Shown here piece by piece: positions 1 through 8,002 of a DNA stretch of 15,002 nt. The notes under the pieces were generated by a model, which did not search any database, was not told the origin of the DNA, and saw only the letters and a program-made list of their open reading frames with translations. Origin of the DNA: Candidatus Nealsonbacteria bacterium RIFCSPLOWO2_01_FULL_38_120 (GTDB lineage Bacteria; Patescibacteriota; Minisyncoccia; Minisyncoccales; GWA2-38-27); NCBI GenBank assembly GCA_001821475.1, contig MHMF01000042.1, forward strand, positions 15,238 to 30,239, given 5' to 3'. Both the position numbers and the translations under genes were made by a program. Position 1 is the stretch's first letter; every line of letters begins with the position of its first letter.

Positions 1-51
1 GATGATAGAGAAAACTATCTTCGCGGGTTTTGCGGTTATGGGGGAAGAAGG

Positions 52-552
52 CTATGTAGTGAATTCACCGATGAGCCCAAAGATGAGCCCAAAGATGAGC
101 CCAATGATGAGCCCACTGATGAGCCCACCGATGAGCCAAATGATGAGCCAAAAGATGAGCCCAAAGATGAGCCAAATGATGAGCCCACTGATGAGCCCAA
201 TGATGAGCCCAATGATGAGCCCAATGATGAGCCCATCGATGAGCCCATCTTCATTTATGGGTTTCAAATTCCTGAAACCTCCCTTGATTGTGGCTGTGAT
301 GCATACTGCGGTACAGGCGATAATAACATATTCGCCACCGAACGCCCAGCAAATCACCAGTTGCCTCCAGGAATACGGCTGTTTCATGGTCAGTTCTCCC
401 AACCCGAGCATTTTCCACGCTTGGATTATCAGGAGAAAATTGAGGACTGCCAATCCCCCCGTAGCCAGAGTCAGGAAGAATCTCCTCGCATCTCCCCAAG
501 TGATGTAGTGGGTGTAAGTCGCTGCGTTTTCTTCGTTCTGTTGCGTTTCCAT
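52..552 (-). CDS. Small membrane protein with a four-residue tandem-repeat domain
   Basis: I do not recognise the family. The 166-residue product has two probable membrane segments near residues 24-48 and 64-90. Residues 103-162 are then 15 consecutive four-residue units of the form [G/W]-L-I-x, ending in GEFTT. Spacing Gly every four residues puts small residues on one helix face, as in GxxxG helix-packing motifs, so a tightly packed membrane hairpin is a reasonable inference. The start is supported by a purine-rich GGAAAGGA about 7 nt upstream of the ATG and by a promoter at 646-674. The opposite strand is also open here, but its translation is a low-complexity Met-Ser-Pro repeat, so the minus strand is chosen. 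The gene looks more GC-rich than its surroundings, which may point to transfer. It stands alone, facing away from ppsA. Confidence 0.7.
   Translation of the reverse strand: METQQNEENAATYTHYITWGDARRFFLTLATGGLAVLNFLLIIQAWKMLGLGELTMKQPYSWRQLVICWAFGGEYVIIACTAVCITATIKGGFRNLKPINEDGLIDGLIIGLIIGLIIGLISGLIIWLIFGLIFWLIIWLIGGLISGLIIGLIFGLIFGLIGEFTT
67..246. repeat. 12-bp tandem repeat (15 units) inside the membrane-protein gene
   Basis: Fifteen contiguous 12-bp units with plus-strand consensus GATGAGCCCAAT, varying mainly at the last three or four bases. Because the unit is a multiple of three, gain or loss of copies keeps the reading frame and would change the length of the hydrophobic domain four residues at a time. 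Confidence 0.9.
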
Positions 553-645
553 CTTCGGTTCCTTTCCAAATTTTCCATATTAGTTTATTGGCTTGTGTAA
601 TGAGCTGTTTTTGCTACAATTACGCGTTTTTTTCACTATGTTTTA

Positions 646-674
646 TTGATAGCATAATGTATTATCTTTGTCAA
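646..674 (-). promoter_or_regulatory. Sigma70-type promoter for the membrane-protein gene
   Basis: Read on the minus strand there is a perfect -35 TTGACA (669-674), a 17-bp spacer and -10 TATCAA (646-651) preceded by TGC, an extended -10. Transcription would start near 639, leaving a leader of about 85 nt before the ATG at 552. Confidence 0.55.
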
Positions 675-701
675 GTTTTTTAGCGCATTTTTCGTTAAAT
701 T

Positions 702-745
702 CATCGTAGTAAATTTCCTCCGATCGGCGATTTTTTACTACGATG
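702..745. repeat. Degenerate palindrome related to the 8003-8058 palindrome
   Basis: Twelve-base arms CATCGTAGTAAA (702-713) and TTTACTACGATG (734-745) enclose a short CCGATCGG palindrome. The same outer arms occur in the perfect palindrome at 8003-8058, so these are two members of one repeat family; the interior has decayed here. It lies in the 553-1051 gene-free region between divergent genes. Confidence 0.7.
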
Positions 746-847
746 GAAAACTAAAAAAGATCATTTTTCCATTAAAAATGCGACCGTCGGTTTAATCTTA
801 ACATCAATATTTTTAGTTTTGCACTTTTTTGTTTTTAGGAGTTGAGG

Positions 848-853
848 TATAAT
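848..853 (+). promoter_or_regulatory. Possible -10 element upstream of ppsA
   Basis: A perfect TATAAT about 200 nt before the ppsA start. No good -35 is seen at normal spacing (TTGCAC at 819-824 is 23 bp away), so this is tentative. Transcription from here would include the hairpin element at 883-1026 in the leader. Confidence 0.3.
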
Positions 854-882
854 AATTAAATATAAAACACAAAACGAAGAAT

Positions 883-1026
883 GCAAAAATAAGGTGTCGC
901 TTCGCGACAGTGTATATCATCAATTATAGCAGGAGTATTTTATAATTGGAGCATATCCCGTTAATCGTGATAGAAAATGTTTCCGTTATGAAATACTCCT
1001 GTCATAATTGATACTTTAATTTTGCG
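883..1026 (+). repeat. Hairpin repeat element, copy a, upstream of ppsA
   Basis: Copy a of a family seen three times in the window. It begins with GCAAAAATAAGGTG and a small hairpin, TGTCGC/GCGACA (895-909). Then come 22-nt inverted arms at 919-940 and 991-1012 with two mismatches, separated by about 50 nt. It ends in ATACTTTAATTTTGCG, roughly the inverse of its own start. The end lies 25 nt before the ppsA ATG. No ORF is present, so it is a non-autonomous element. Confidence 0.7.
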
Positions 1027-1051
1027 TTTTAACTTTTTAATTTAAGCTGTT

Positions 1052-3571
1052 ATGGAAAAAGAACAAAAAAATATTCTTTGGTTTAAGGAGGTGGGGATAG
1101 GAGATATTACTTTGGTCGGGGGCAAGAATGCTTCTTTGGGCGAGATGATTCAACAATTAACTCCCAAGGGGATAAATATCCCTGATGGTTTTGCAACGAC
1201 AGCAAAAGCTTATTTTGATTTTTTGGAAAAAGCAGGCATTAAAGAAAAAATAAAAGAAATTTTACGAGATATTGATGTTTCCGATATTAAAAATCTTCAA
1301 GAGAAGGGAAGGGCGGTAAGGGCTTTGATCGCGCGTTCACACCTGCCCGAGGATTTGGAAAAAGAAATTTCCGACGCCTATTCGCTTATGTCTCGAGAAT
1401 ACGGGGAAAAACAAACCGATGTGGCGGTCCGTTCCAGCGCCACGGCTGAAGACCTTCCAAACGCTTCTTTTGCTGGCCAGCAGGAAACATATTTGAATAT
1501 AAGAGGCGATAAAAATGTGGCGGAGGCGGTAAAGAAATGTTTTATTTCTCTTTTTACAGACAGAGCCATTGTTTATCGCGAAGAGATGAAATTTGACCAT
1601 TTGAAACTCGCTTTGAGCGTCGGGGTGCAAAAAATGATCCGTTCCGATCTTTCTTATTCCGGGGTTATGTTTTCTTGCGACACAGAAAATGGATTTGGAG
1701 ATGTTATTTTGATTAACGGCAGTTATGGATTGGGAGAGAATATAGTTAAGGGAATGGTGGATCCGGATCAGTATTATGTTTTTGAAACGACCCTAAAAAG
1801 CGGTTTTAAGCCGATTTTAGAAAAACGGTTAGGCAGGAAATTGGTTAAATTGATCTATAATAAAAATCAAAAGGCAACTACGAAGAATATCTCTACACCA
1901 ATAAAAGACAGACAAAGGTTTGTTCTGACAGACGAGGAGATATTAGATCTTAGTCGCTGGTCTGTTTTAATTGAGGATTATTATGGTAAATCAATGGATA
2001 TGGAATGGGCGAAAGACGGCAAGGCTGGAAAATTATATATTGTGCAGGCAAGGCCGGAAACAGTCCAAAGCAGAAAAAACTTAGCGGTTTTAGAAAATTA
2101 TGTGTTAGATAAAAATAATAAAAAGATAAAATTATTAGCGGAGGGATTAAGCGTGGGTAATAAAATAGGGCAGGGGAGAGCGAGAAAAATAATGAATGTC
2201 AAAGACATAAAGGACTTCAAAAAAGGAGAGGTTTTAGTGACTGATATGACAGATCCGGATTGGGTTCCGGTGATGAAAATCGCTTCAGCTATTATCACAG
2301 ATAGGGGGGGTAGAACTTGCCATACTGCCATTGTAAGCCGGGAGCTTGGCATTCCTTCTGTGGTTGGAGTTGGAAACGCAACCAGAGTGATTAAAACAAG
2401 CCAGGAGATTACGGTGAGTTGCGCCGAGGGGGAGACAGGAAAAATTTATCAGGGGATTATTCCGTTTGAAATTAAAAAAACCGATGTTTCTAATTTGAAG
2501 AAACCGGCAGTTAAAATAATGATGAATGTCGGGGAGCCGGATTTGGCTTTCGGATTGAGTTTTGTTCCCAACGATGGAGTGGGTTTGGCGCGGGAAGAAT
2601 TTATTATCGCTAATAATATAAAGATACATCCGCTTGCTTTGATAAATTACAGGAAGATGCCTTCAATCGTGAAAAATAAAATAAATGAGATTGCTTTTGG
2701 TTATAAAAGCAAAACCGACTTTTATATTGAAAAATTAGCCCAAGGCATGGGGAAAATTGGAGCGGCTTTTTATCCCAAAGAGGTAATTGTTCGTTTTTCC
2801 GATTTTAAGACAAACGAATATAGGAATTTAATAGGCGGGGAATTTTTTGAGCCAGTTGAAGAAAATCCTATGCTCGGATTTAGGGGCGCCTGCCGTTATC
2901 TTGATGAAAAGTTCCAGCCGGCTTTTAATTTAGAATGCGAGGCGATAAAAAGAGCGAGGAATATTTTTGGATTGGCGAATATAAATGTGATGGTTCCTTT
3001 TTGCAGAACCGTTGAGGAAGGAAGAAAAGTAGTTGATTTAATGGAAAAAAATGGCTTGAAGAAAGGGGGTACACCCTTCTCAATCCTCCCCTCCGATGGT
3101 CATCGGAGGGGAGGAGAGGCGGGGGAAATCTCTCTTAAAGAAGGGGGGGGGAGGGGAAATGGGCTAAAAATTTATATGATGTGTGAAATACCGACTAATG
3201 TCGTGCTTATTGAGGAATTTTTAGAAATTTTTGACGGAGTTTCAATTGGTTCAAACGACCTTACTCAGTTATGCCTCGGGCTTGACAGGGATAATTCAAG
3301 AATTTCTCATATAGGAGACGAAAGAAATCCTGCCATTAAAAGAATGATAAGGAAAGTAATAAAAGTTTGCAATGAAAAGGGCAAATATTGCGGAATTTGC
3401 GGACAAGCGCCTTCTGATTTTCCGGATTTTGCGGAATTTTTAGTCAAAGAGGGGATCAAAAGCATTTCTTTGAATCCGGATACAGCAATAAAGACAATTT
3501 TATTCTTAAATGGTCTTGATGATATTGTTGTTGCTGATAAAAATAGAGCATTATTGGATCCGCGGGGCTAA
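1052..3571 (+). CDS. ppsA: Phosphoenolpyruvate synthase with an in-frame insertion
   Basis: Converts pyruvate, ATP and water to PEP, AMP and phosphate: the gluconeogenic entry step, or the reverse in organisms lacking pyruvate kinase. Domains appear in the usual order. The N-terminal ATP-binding domain has GGKNASLGEM near residue 23 and VRSSATAEDLPNASFAGQQE near 126-145. The swivelling phosphohistidine domain has GGRTCHTAI with the phosphorylated His at 424. The C-terminal PEP/pyruvate barrel has LGFRGACRY, SIGSNDLTQL and CGICGQAPSD (Cys780/Cys783). The length of 839 exceeds the roughly 790-800 typical of the family. Most of the excess is about residues 673-701, inserted between GLKKG and GNGLKI, where relatives read GLKRGENGLKI. 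No Shine-Dalgarno is seen before the ATG; the leader carries repeat copy a. Confidence 0.96.
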   Translation: MEKEQKNILWFKEVGIGDITLVGGKNASLGEMIQQLTPKGINIPDGFATTAKAYFDFLEKAGIKEKIKEILRDIDVSDIKNLQEKGRAVRALIARSHLPEDLEKEISDAYSLMSREYGEKQTDVAVRSSATAEDLPNASFAGQQETYLNIRGDKNVAEAVKKCFISLFTDRAIVYREEMKFDHLKLALSVGVQKMIRSDLSYSGVMFSCDTENGFGDVILINGSYGLGENIVKGMVDPDQYYVFETTLKSGFKPILEKRLGRKLVKLIYNKNQKATTKNISTPIKDRQRFVLTDEEILDLSRWSVLIEDYYGKSMDMEWAKDGKAGKLYIVQARPETVQSRKNLAVLENYVLDKNNKKIKLLAEGLSVGNKIGQGRARKIMNVKDIKDFKKGEVLVTDMTDPDWVPVMKIASAIITDRGGRTCHTAIVSRELGIPSVVGVGNATRVIKTSQEITVSCAEGETGKIYQGIIPFEIKKTDVSNLKKPAVKIMMNVGEPDLAFGLSFVPNDGVGLAREEFIIANNIKIHPLALINYRKMPSIVKNKINEIAFGYKSKTDFYIEKLAQGMGKIGAAFYPKEVIVRFSDFKTNEYRNLIGGEFFEPVEENPMLGFRGACRYLDEKFQPAFNLECEAIKRARNIFGLANINVMVPFCRTVEEGRKVVDLMEKNGLKKGGTPFSILPSDGHRRGGEAGEISLKEGGGRGNGLKIYMMCEIPTNVVLIEEFLEIFDGVSIGSNDLTQLCLGLDRDNSRISHIGDERNPAIKRMIRKVIKVCNEKGKYCGICGQAPSDFPDFAEFLVKEGIKSISLNPDTAIKTILFLNGLDDIVVADKNRALLDPRG
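3065..3147 (+). repeat. GC-rich palindromic element inserted in frame within ppsA
   Basis: The core is a perfect 14-bp inverted repeat, CCTCCCCTCCGATG (3085-3098) and CATCGGAGGGGAGG (3101-3114), with a 2-nt centre. C-rich sequence lies on its left and G-rich sequence on its right. The same core, with one base changed, occurs outside genes at 11434-11463. Reading through it adds about 29-30 codons and no stop. The outer edges are approximate because both borders fall in G-runs. Confidence 0.8.
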
Positions 3572-3592
3572 TTAAACGCAAAATGCAAAGCG

Positions 3593-3714
3593 AGAAATTA
3601 AAAACTATGGTGTCGTTCGCAACAATAATATATATTATCAATTATAGCGGGAACATTTCTCGCTATGATTATAGCGAGAAATGTTCCCGCTATAATTGAT
3701 ACCTTAATTTTACG
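3593..3714 (+). repeat. Hairpin repeat element, copy b, upstream of the PfkB kinase
   Basis: A perfect inverted repeat with 30-nt arms (3637-3666 and 3671-3700) and a 4-nt GATT loop. It is preceded by GGTGTCGTTCGCAACAATAA and followed by ACCTTAATTTTACG. The outer sequences match copy a (883-1026) and the fragment at 9818-9855, while the inner hairpin sequence differs. It fills the space between ppsA and the kinase gene, ending 31 nt before its ATG. A transcript through it would fold into a very stable stem, so it could also act as a transcription barrier or RNA-stability element. Confidence 0.8.
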
Positions 3715-3745
3715 CTTTTAGCTTTTAGTTTTTAATTTCGTTATT

Positions 3746-4732
3746 ATGTTTGATGTAATAACTTTTGGTTCGGCCGCTCAGGACATTTTTTTGCGGCTAA
3801 ATAAAAAACAAGTAATTGTCGGAAAGAAATTTACCGCAGGCAAAGGCGTATGTTTTGATTTGGGTTCAAAAGTTGATGTGGAAGAAATTTATTTTTATTG
3901 CGGCGGGGGAGGAATCAATACCAGCGCAACATTTGCAAAGCAGGGTTTGAAAACTGCTTATTGCGGAGCAATTGGGAAAGACCTTGCCGGGGAAGAAATA
4001 ATAAAGGACTTAAATAATAGGGGAGTGGCCGTGGATTTTGTCAAAGAAAAAGGAAAACCCACAAATCATTCTATTATTTTTAATTTATCTCAAAAAGACA
4101 GAACTATTATCGCTTACAGGGGCGCGTCTGAGTTGCTTGCCCGAGAAGACATTCCTTGGGACAAAATGGGGTCAAGATGGTTTTATTTGGCTCCGCTTTC
4201 TGGTCTTGCTTGCGAGACCTCAAAAAGTATTATTAATTTCGCAAAAGAAAAGGAGATAAAAATTGCTTTTAATCCAGGGACTTTTCAGATTTCTTTGCCC
4301 GGAAAAATTTTGTCAGAAATTTTAAGTAAAATTGACATATTAATTTTAAATCAAGAGGAAGCGTCCTTTTTAACAAAAATTCCTTTTATCAAAGAAAAAG
4401 AAATTTTTGAGAAAATTGACAAAATGTGCCCGGGAATCGCCATAATGACAAAAGGCGCAAAAGGCGTTGTAGCTTCTGACGGAAGATATTTTTACAGCGC
4501 TAATGTCTTAAAAACAAAAGTGGTTGACAAGACAGGCGCCGGCGATTCTTTTGGGGCTGGATTTGTCTCTGGTTTTATCAAGGCGAACGGCGACATAGGA
4601 TATGCAATGCAATTAGGAATAGCCAACTCTGCTTCTTGCCTGCAACAATGGGGCGCGAAGAACGGATTATTGGGGGAGGGCGATAATTGGGAAAAAGTAA
4701 AAATTAAAAAGTTAAAATATGAAAAATCTTAA
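3746..4732 (+). CDS. PfkB/ribokinase-family carbohydrate kinase
   Basis: Phosphorylates a sugar or sugar phosphate with ATP. Both family signatures are present: the N-terminal GGGGINTSATFAKQG, which contacts sugar, and the C-terminal DKTGAGDSFGAGF (from residue 261) with catalytic base Asp267 and the anion hole of GAGD. The length of 328 is normal for the family. The 3' end overlaps the aldolase gene by 14 nt, implying co-translation. That pairing makes phosphofructokinase-like activity (fructose-6-phosphate or tagatose-6-phosphate) the best guess, because the aldolase would consume its product; sequence alone does not fix the substrate. No Shine-Dalgarno is seen before the ATG. Confidence 0.9.
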   Translation: MFDVITFGSAAQDIFLRLNKKQVIVGKKFTAGKGVCFDLGSKVDVEEIYFYCGGGGINTSATFAKQGLKTAYCGAIGKDLAGEEIIKDLNNRGVAVDFVKEKGKPTNHSIIFNLSQKDRTIIAYRGASELLAREDIPWDKMGSRWFYLAPLSGLACETSKSIINFAKEKEIKIAFNPGTFQISLPGKILSEILSKIDILILNQEEASFLTKIPFIKEKEIFEKIDKMCPGIAIMTKGAKGVVASDGRYFYSANVLKTKVVDKTGAGDSFGAGFVSGFIKANGDIGYAMQLGIANSASCLQQWGAKNGLLGEGDNWEKVKIKKLKYEKS

Positions 4733-5576
4733 AAATATATTGCAGGATGCGCGGAAAAATCATTACGCTATAGGCCAGTTTAATATCTCAACATTTGAGC
4801 AGTTGAAGGGAATTTTTGGCGCGGTAAATGCATTAAGAACGCCGGTTATAATCGGCACATCGGAGGGCGAAGCGAAATTTTTAGGGATAGAAGAAATTTC
4901 CGCTTTAATTAAAATTGCAGAAAAAAAATATAAAATTCCGTTTTTTTTGAATCTTGATCATGGTAAAGATTTAGCGTTAATCAAGAAGGCTGTTGATTGC
5001 GGTTATTCCGCGGTTCATTTTGACGGGTCTTCTTTTCCTTTTGAGGAAAACGCGCGGTATACCAAAGAAGTTATAAAGTACGCCCGGAAGAAAAGTGTTT
5101 TAATAGAAGGAGAATTAGGGGCGATAAAGGGGGAGTCGGGGATCCATCAAAAAAAAGTTATTCTAACAGAAGACGATCTTACTTCGCCGGAACAAGCCAA
5201 AAAATTTGCGGATTTGACCAATGTGGATTGTCTGGCAATAGCTGTTGGCACGACTCATGGAATGTATAAGGAAGAGAAAGGAATTGATTTTGAACGGCTG
5301 GGAAATATTAGCTGTTTAACAATGAAGAAATTTTTGGTTTTACACGGGGGATCCGGCATTTCCGAAGAGGATATAAAAAAAGCCATTGATTTAGGAATTG
5401 TTAAAATAAATATTAATACAGAGATAAGATTGATTTGGAGGGATTGCTTGGAGAAAAAATTAAGAGAAAATCAAGAAGAAACAAAACCATACAAACTTTT
5501 AGCAGATATCAAAGACGCTATTCAAAAAAAAGTGGAAGAAAAAATTAGGATGTTTGAAACAAGGGCTTGTAAATGA
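4719..5576 (+). CDS. fba: Class II fructose-1,6-bisphosphate (or tagatose-type) aldolase
   Basis: Zinc-dependent reversible cleavage of a ketose bisphosphate to dihydroxyacetone phosphate and glyceraldehyde-3-phosphate. At 285 residues it has the short class II layout of KbaY/GatY-type enzymes. Asp80-His81 in NLDHGKD are the catalytic acid and first Zn ligand. His180 in GTTHGMY and His209 in LHGGSGI are the other Zn ligands. GGSGI and NINTEIR bind substrate phosphate. The start lies inside the end of the kinase gene, so the two are probably translationally coupled. Residues distinguishing fructose from tagatose substrates cannot be judged by eye, but fructose bisphosphate is the default in a minimal glycolysis. 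Confidence 0.93.
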   Translation: MKNLKNILQDARKNHYAIGQFNISTFEQLKGIFGAVNALRTPVIIGTSEGEAKFLGIEEISALIKIAEKKYKIPFFLNLDHGKDLALIKKAVDCGYSAVHFDGSSFPFEENARYTKEVIKYARKKSVLIEGELGAIKGESGIHQKKVILTEDDLTSPEQAKKFADLTNVDCLAIAVGTTHGMYKEEKGIDFERLGNISCLTMKKFLVLHGGSGISEEDIKKAIDLGIVKININTEIRLIWRDCLEKKLRENQEETKPYKLLADIKDAIQKKVEEKIRMFETRACK

Positions 5577-5589
5577 TTTGTAAAATTAT

Positions 5590-5805
5590 ATGAAAATAAT
5601 TCATAATCGCGGGATTTGCATCGGATGCGGTTCCTGCGCCGCTGTCTGCCCGAAACATTGGAAAATGGGAAATGATGGAAAATCAACACTTTTAAGCGCA
5701 AAGGATTTGGGAGGCGAGAAATATGAATTAGATGTTTCTAAAATTGAGTGCAATCAAGAAGCGGCTGATATATGTCCGGTTCAATGCATTGGTATTGAAA
5801 AATAA
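5590..5805 (+). CDS. Small [4Fe-4S] ferredoxin
   Basis: A 71-residue electron carrier. CIGCGSC gives cluster ligands Cys10, Cys13 and Cys16, with the fourth ligand expected at Cys62 in the ICPVQC segment. Cys20 (AVCP) and Cys54 occupy the positions that form a disulfide in monocluster ferredoxins such as that of Thermotoga; Cys66 is extra. The spacing argues for one [4Fe-4S] cluster rather than two. It follows the aldolase by 13 nt and precedes rplY by 24 nt, so it is probably in the same transcript. Its redox partner is not in the window. Confidence 0.9.
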   Translation: MKIIHNRGICIGCGSCAAVCPKHWKMGNDGKSTLLSAKDLGGEKYELDVSKIECNQEAADICPVQCIGIEK

Positions 5806-5829
5806 GGAGTAATATGATAATTAGAGTTT

Positions 5830-6504
5830 ATGTTAGATTTTTCTGTTGAAAGGAGAGAGAAATTAAGAAAGAAAGTAAAGGACTTAAGAAAAAAAGGCAT
5901 TACGCCCGCTGTTTTGTATGGTCCTGAAATAAAAAATTTGCTTTTGGAAGTAAATCTTAAAAATTTTAAAAATATACTAAAGAAAGCAGGAGAGAGCTCG
6001 TTGATTAATTTAAAAATTGAAGGGGGAAAAGAGAAATTTTTGGTCTTAATACATCAAATTAAAAAAAATCCTATTTCAGGGGCGCCGATACATATTGATT
6101 TTTACCAACCCATTTTAAGCAAAGAAATTGAAGTTGTTGTGCCGTTGATTTTTGAAGGCGAAGCGCCAGTTCTAAAGGATATGGGCGGGACTTTAATTAA
6201 GGAAATTTATGAATTGAAAGTAAGGGCTTTGCCGAAAAATCTTCCTCACGAGATAACAGTTGACATAAGCAAGCTGAAAAAATTTGAAGATGAAATTTTA
6301 ATAAAGGATTTGATTTTGCCGGAAGGCGTGAAGACGCATAGGGGTCCTGACGAAATAGTTGTTTTAGCCGTTCCGCCGGCGAAAGTTGAAGAGGAATTAG
6401 CAAAGCAAGTTGAAGAAAAGGTGGAAGATGTGGAACAAGTTAAAAAGAAAAAAGCCGAGGAATCGGCAGCCGAAGTGAAGGCAGAAACAAAAGAACCAAA
6501 ATAG
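5830..6504 (+). CDS. rplY: 50S ribosomal protein L25 (TL5/Ctc type)
   Basis: Binds 5S rRNA in the large subunit. The N-terminal L25 domain (to about residue 95) includes RKKGITPAVLYG. The C-terminal beta domain (about 96-185) includes EVVVPLIFEGEAP and the LPHEITVDIS segment typical of the two-domain TL5/Ctc form. Residues 190-224 are a low-complexity Lys/Glu/Ala tail. The nearest Shine-Dalgarno (AAGGAG, overlapping the ferredoxin stop) is about 20 nt from this ATG and better spaced for an ATG at 5814, which opens only an 11-codon frame. An in-frame TAA at 5818 rules out a longer L25. Initiation may thus be leaderless-like or reached from the upstream start. Confidence 0.92.
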   Translation: MLDFSVERREKLRKKVKDLRKKGITPAVLYGPEIKNLLLEVNLKNFKNILKKAGESSLINLKIEGGKEKFLVLIHQIKKNPISGAPIHIDFYQPILSKEIEVVVPLIFEGEAPVLKDMGGTLIKEIYELKVRALPKNLPHEITVDISKLKKFEDEILIKDLILPEGVKTHRGPDEIVVLAVPPAKVEEELAKQVEEKVEDVEQVKKKKAEESAAEVKAETKEPK

Positions 6505-6556
6505 GCTTCAGAAAAACAATTTCAGGACATAAGTAAATTTAGATGATATAAGGGTA

Positions 6557-7948
6557 ATGTTATTAAAAATTTTTAAAATTGCCTCGCTTATCGTATTTTG
6601 CTTGGCTTTTATATTGCCGAATTCTATTTTTGCCGAAGAAGATATTGAACAAAAATGTCTTCAATTAGCTGAAAAAGGATGCGAGAGTGTCGGTTCCGCT
6701 GATTGCCGTAAAAATTTAGAGCAGTGCGAAGTATATTACAAAGAAAAAAGCGATAAAATTGAGTCGGATATAAGCAAGACGCAGGGAGAGAAACAAACGG
6801 TTAAGAATAAAATTTACACCTTAAGCCAAAAAATTAAAAATCTTAATTATCAAATTTATCAGAGTAATTTAGTGATTAATGATTTAAATATCCAAGTAGA
6901 AGATACTCAATCGTCAATAATAAAAACTAGTCTCAAAATAAAAGGGTCCACTTTGAAATTAGCTGAAATATTAAGAGACATTTACGTAGAAGACCAGAAA
7001 TCAATTCTGGAAATTTTATTTTCCGAGAGGAGAATATCTGGATTCTTTGAAAACTTGGCGGCATTAATCGCATTAGATTCAAAGAGTAAAAATATTCTTA
7101 GCGACATTAAAGTCTTAAAAACAAATTTAGAAAGCCAAAAAGAGTCGCTGGACCAGGAAAAAACTGATTTGGAGCGGACTGTAAAAATACAAACCCTTCA
7201 GAAAAATGAAAGCGATAAAACCAAGAAAGACCAAGAATATTATTTACAACTTACAGAGGGAGAGTATCAAAAGCAATTAATCCAAAAGACCGAAATACAG
7301 AAAAAAGCGAGCGAAATAAGGGCAAGGATTTTTGAATTAATAGGAGTTTCTAAGGCTCCGACTTTTGGCGAGGCGTATGAAATTGCTAAATATGTTGAAA
7401 GCGCGGTTGGAATCAGGCCCGCTTTTTTGCTTGCTATTTTGACTCAGGAATCAAATATGGGAAAAAATGTCGGGCAATGTTATTTGAAAAACGAAGTGAC
7501 TGGAGAAGGAATTGTTGCTTATAGCGGAAAAGTCGTTCTAAGAGTAATGAAACCGACAAGAGATATTTCTCCTTTTATCTCAATATGCAAGGATTTGGGA
7601 AGAGACCCTTTTAATACTCCTGTTTCCTGTCCGATGAGTTTTGGTTATGGAGGAGCTATGGGTCCGGCTCAATTTATACCCTCAACTTGGGTTCTTTTTG
7701 TAGACAAAATAAAATCAATAATCGGGAAACCAGGGGACCCGTGGAATATCAAAGACGCTTTTTTAGCGGCTGGATTGTATTTAGCTGACGCTGGCGCGAA
7801 GGCGCAGACATATAAAAGTGAATGGAACGGTTCTTTGAGATATTTTTCAGGCGGGCTTAATATGCAGTATAAGTTTTACGCTGATTCGGTTATGAAAATC
7901 GCGAGCCAATACGAAGAAGACATAAAGGCCCTGGAAGCCCAAAAATAG
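6557..7948 (+). CDS. Secreted coiled-coil protein with a lytic transglycosylase-like domain
   Basis: A predicted peptidoglycan-cleaving enzyme, exported. Residues 1-26 are a signal peptide (hydrophobic core, then SIFA before EE). Residues 27-60 hold four Cys (34, 42, 50, 57), possibly paired in disulfides. About 60-255 is a long coiled coil resembling the regulatory region of PcsB/CwlO-type hydrolases. Residues 270-450 resemble a goose-lysozyme/MltB-like fold, with candidate catalytic Glu298 in ILTQESNMG and the signature GYGGAMGPAQFIPSTW (363-378). Fusing the coiled coil to a transglycosylase rather than to a CHAP or NlpC/P60 domain suggests a division hydrolase held inactive by the coil until activated; that is inference. 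A weak AAGGG lies before the ATG. The gene converges on prfA. Confidence 0.83.
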   Translation: MLLKIFKIASLIVFCLAFILPNSIFAEEDIEQKCLQLAEKGCESVGSADCRKNLEQCEVYYKEKSDKIESDISKTQGEKQTVKNKIYTLSQKIKNLNYQIYQSNLVINDLNIQVEDTQSSIIKTSLKIKGSTLKLAEILRDIYVEDQKSILEILFSERRISGFFENLAALIALDSKSKNILSDIKVLKTNLESQKESLDQEKTDLERTVKIQTLQKNESDKTKKDQEYYLQLTEGEYQKQLIQKTEIQKKASEIRARIFELIGVSKAPTFGEAYEIAKYVESAVGIRPAFLLAILTQESNMGKNVGQCYLKNEVTGEGIVAYSGKVVLRVMKPTRDISPFISICKDLGRDPFNTPVSCPMSFGYGGAMGPAQFIPSTWVLFVDKIKSIIGKPGDPWNIKDAFLAAGLYLADAGAKAQTYKSEWNGSLRYFSGGLNMQYKFYADSVMKIASQYEEDIKALEAQK

Positions 7949-8002
7949 AGATAAAATAGAGATAAATGGATATAAGGTGGAGTTGAAACATATAAACAAT
8001 AG

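Noticed and set aside
67..246. Possible CRISPR array
   Set aside because: Units are 12 bp and contiguous, with no unique spacers, and they form a continuous coding frame.
2..508. Plus-strand open frame rich in Met-Ser-Pro repeats
   Set aside because: It is the antisense reading of the 12-bp repeat in the minus-strand membrane protein. It has no Shine-Dalgarno or plausible domain, while the minus frame has a start signal and promoter.
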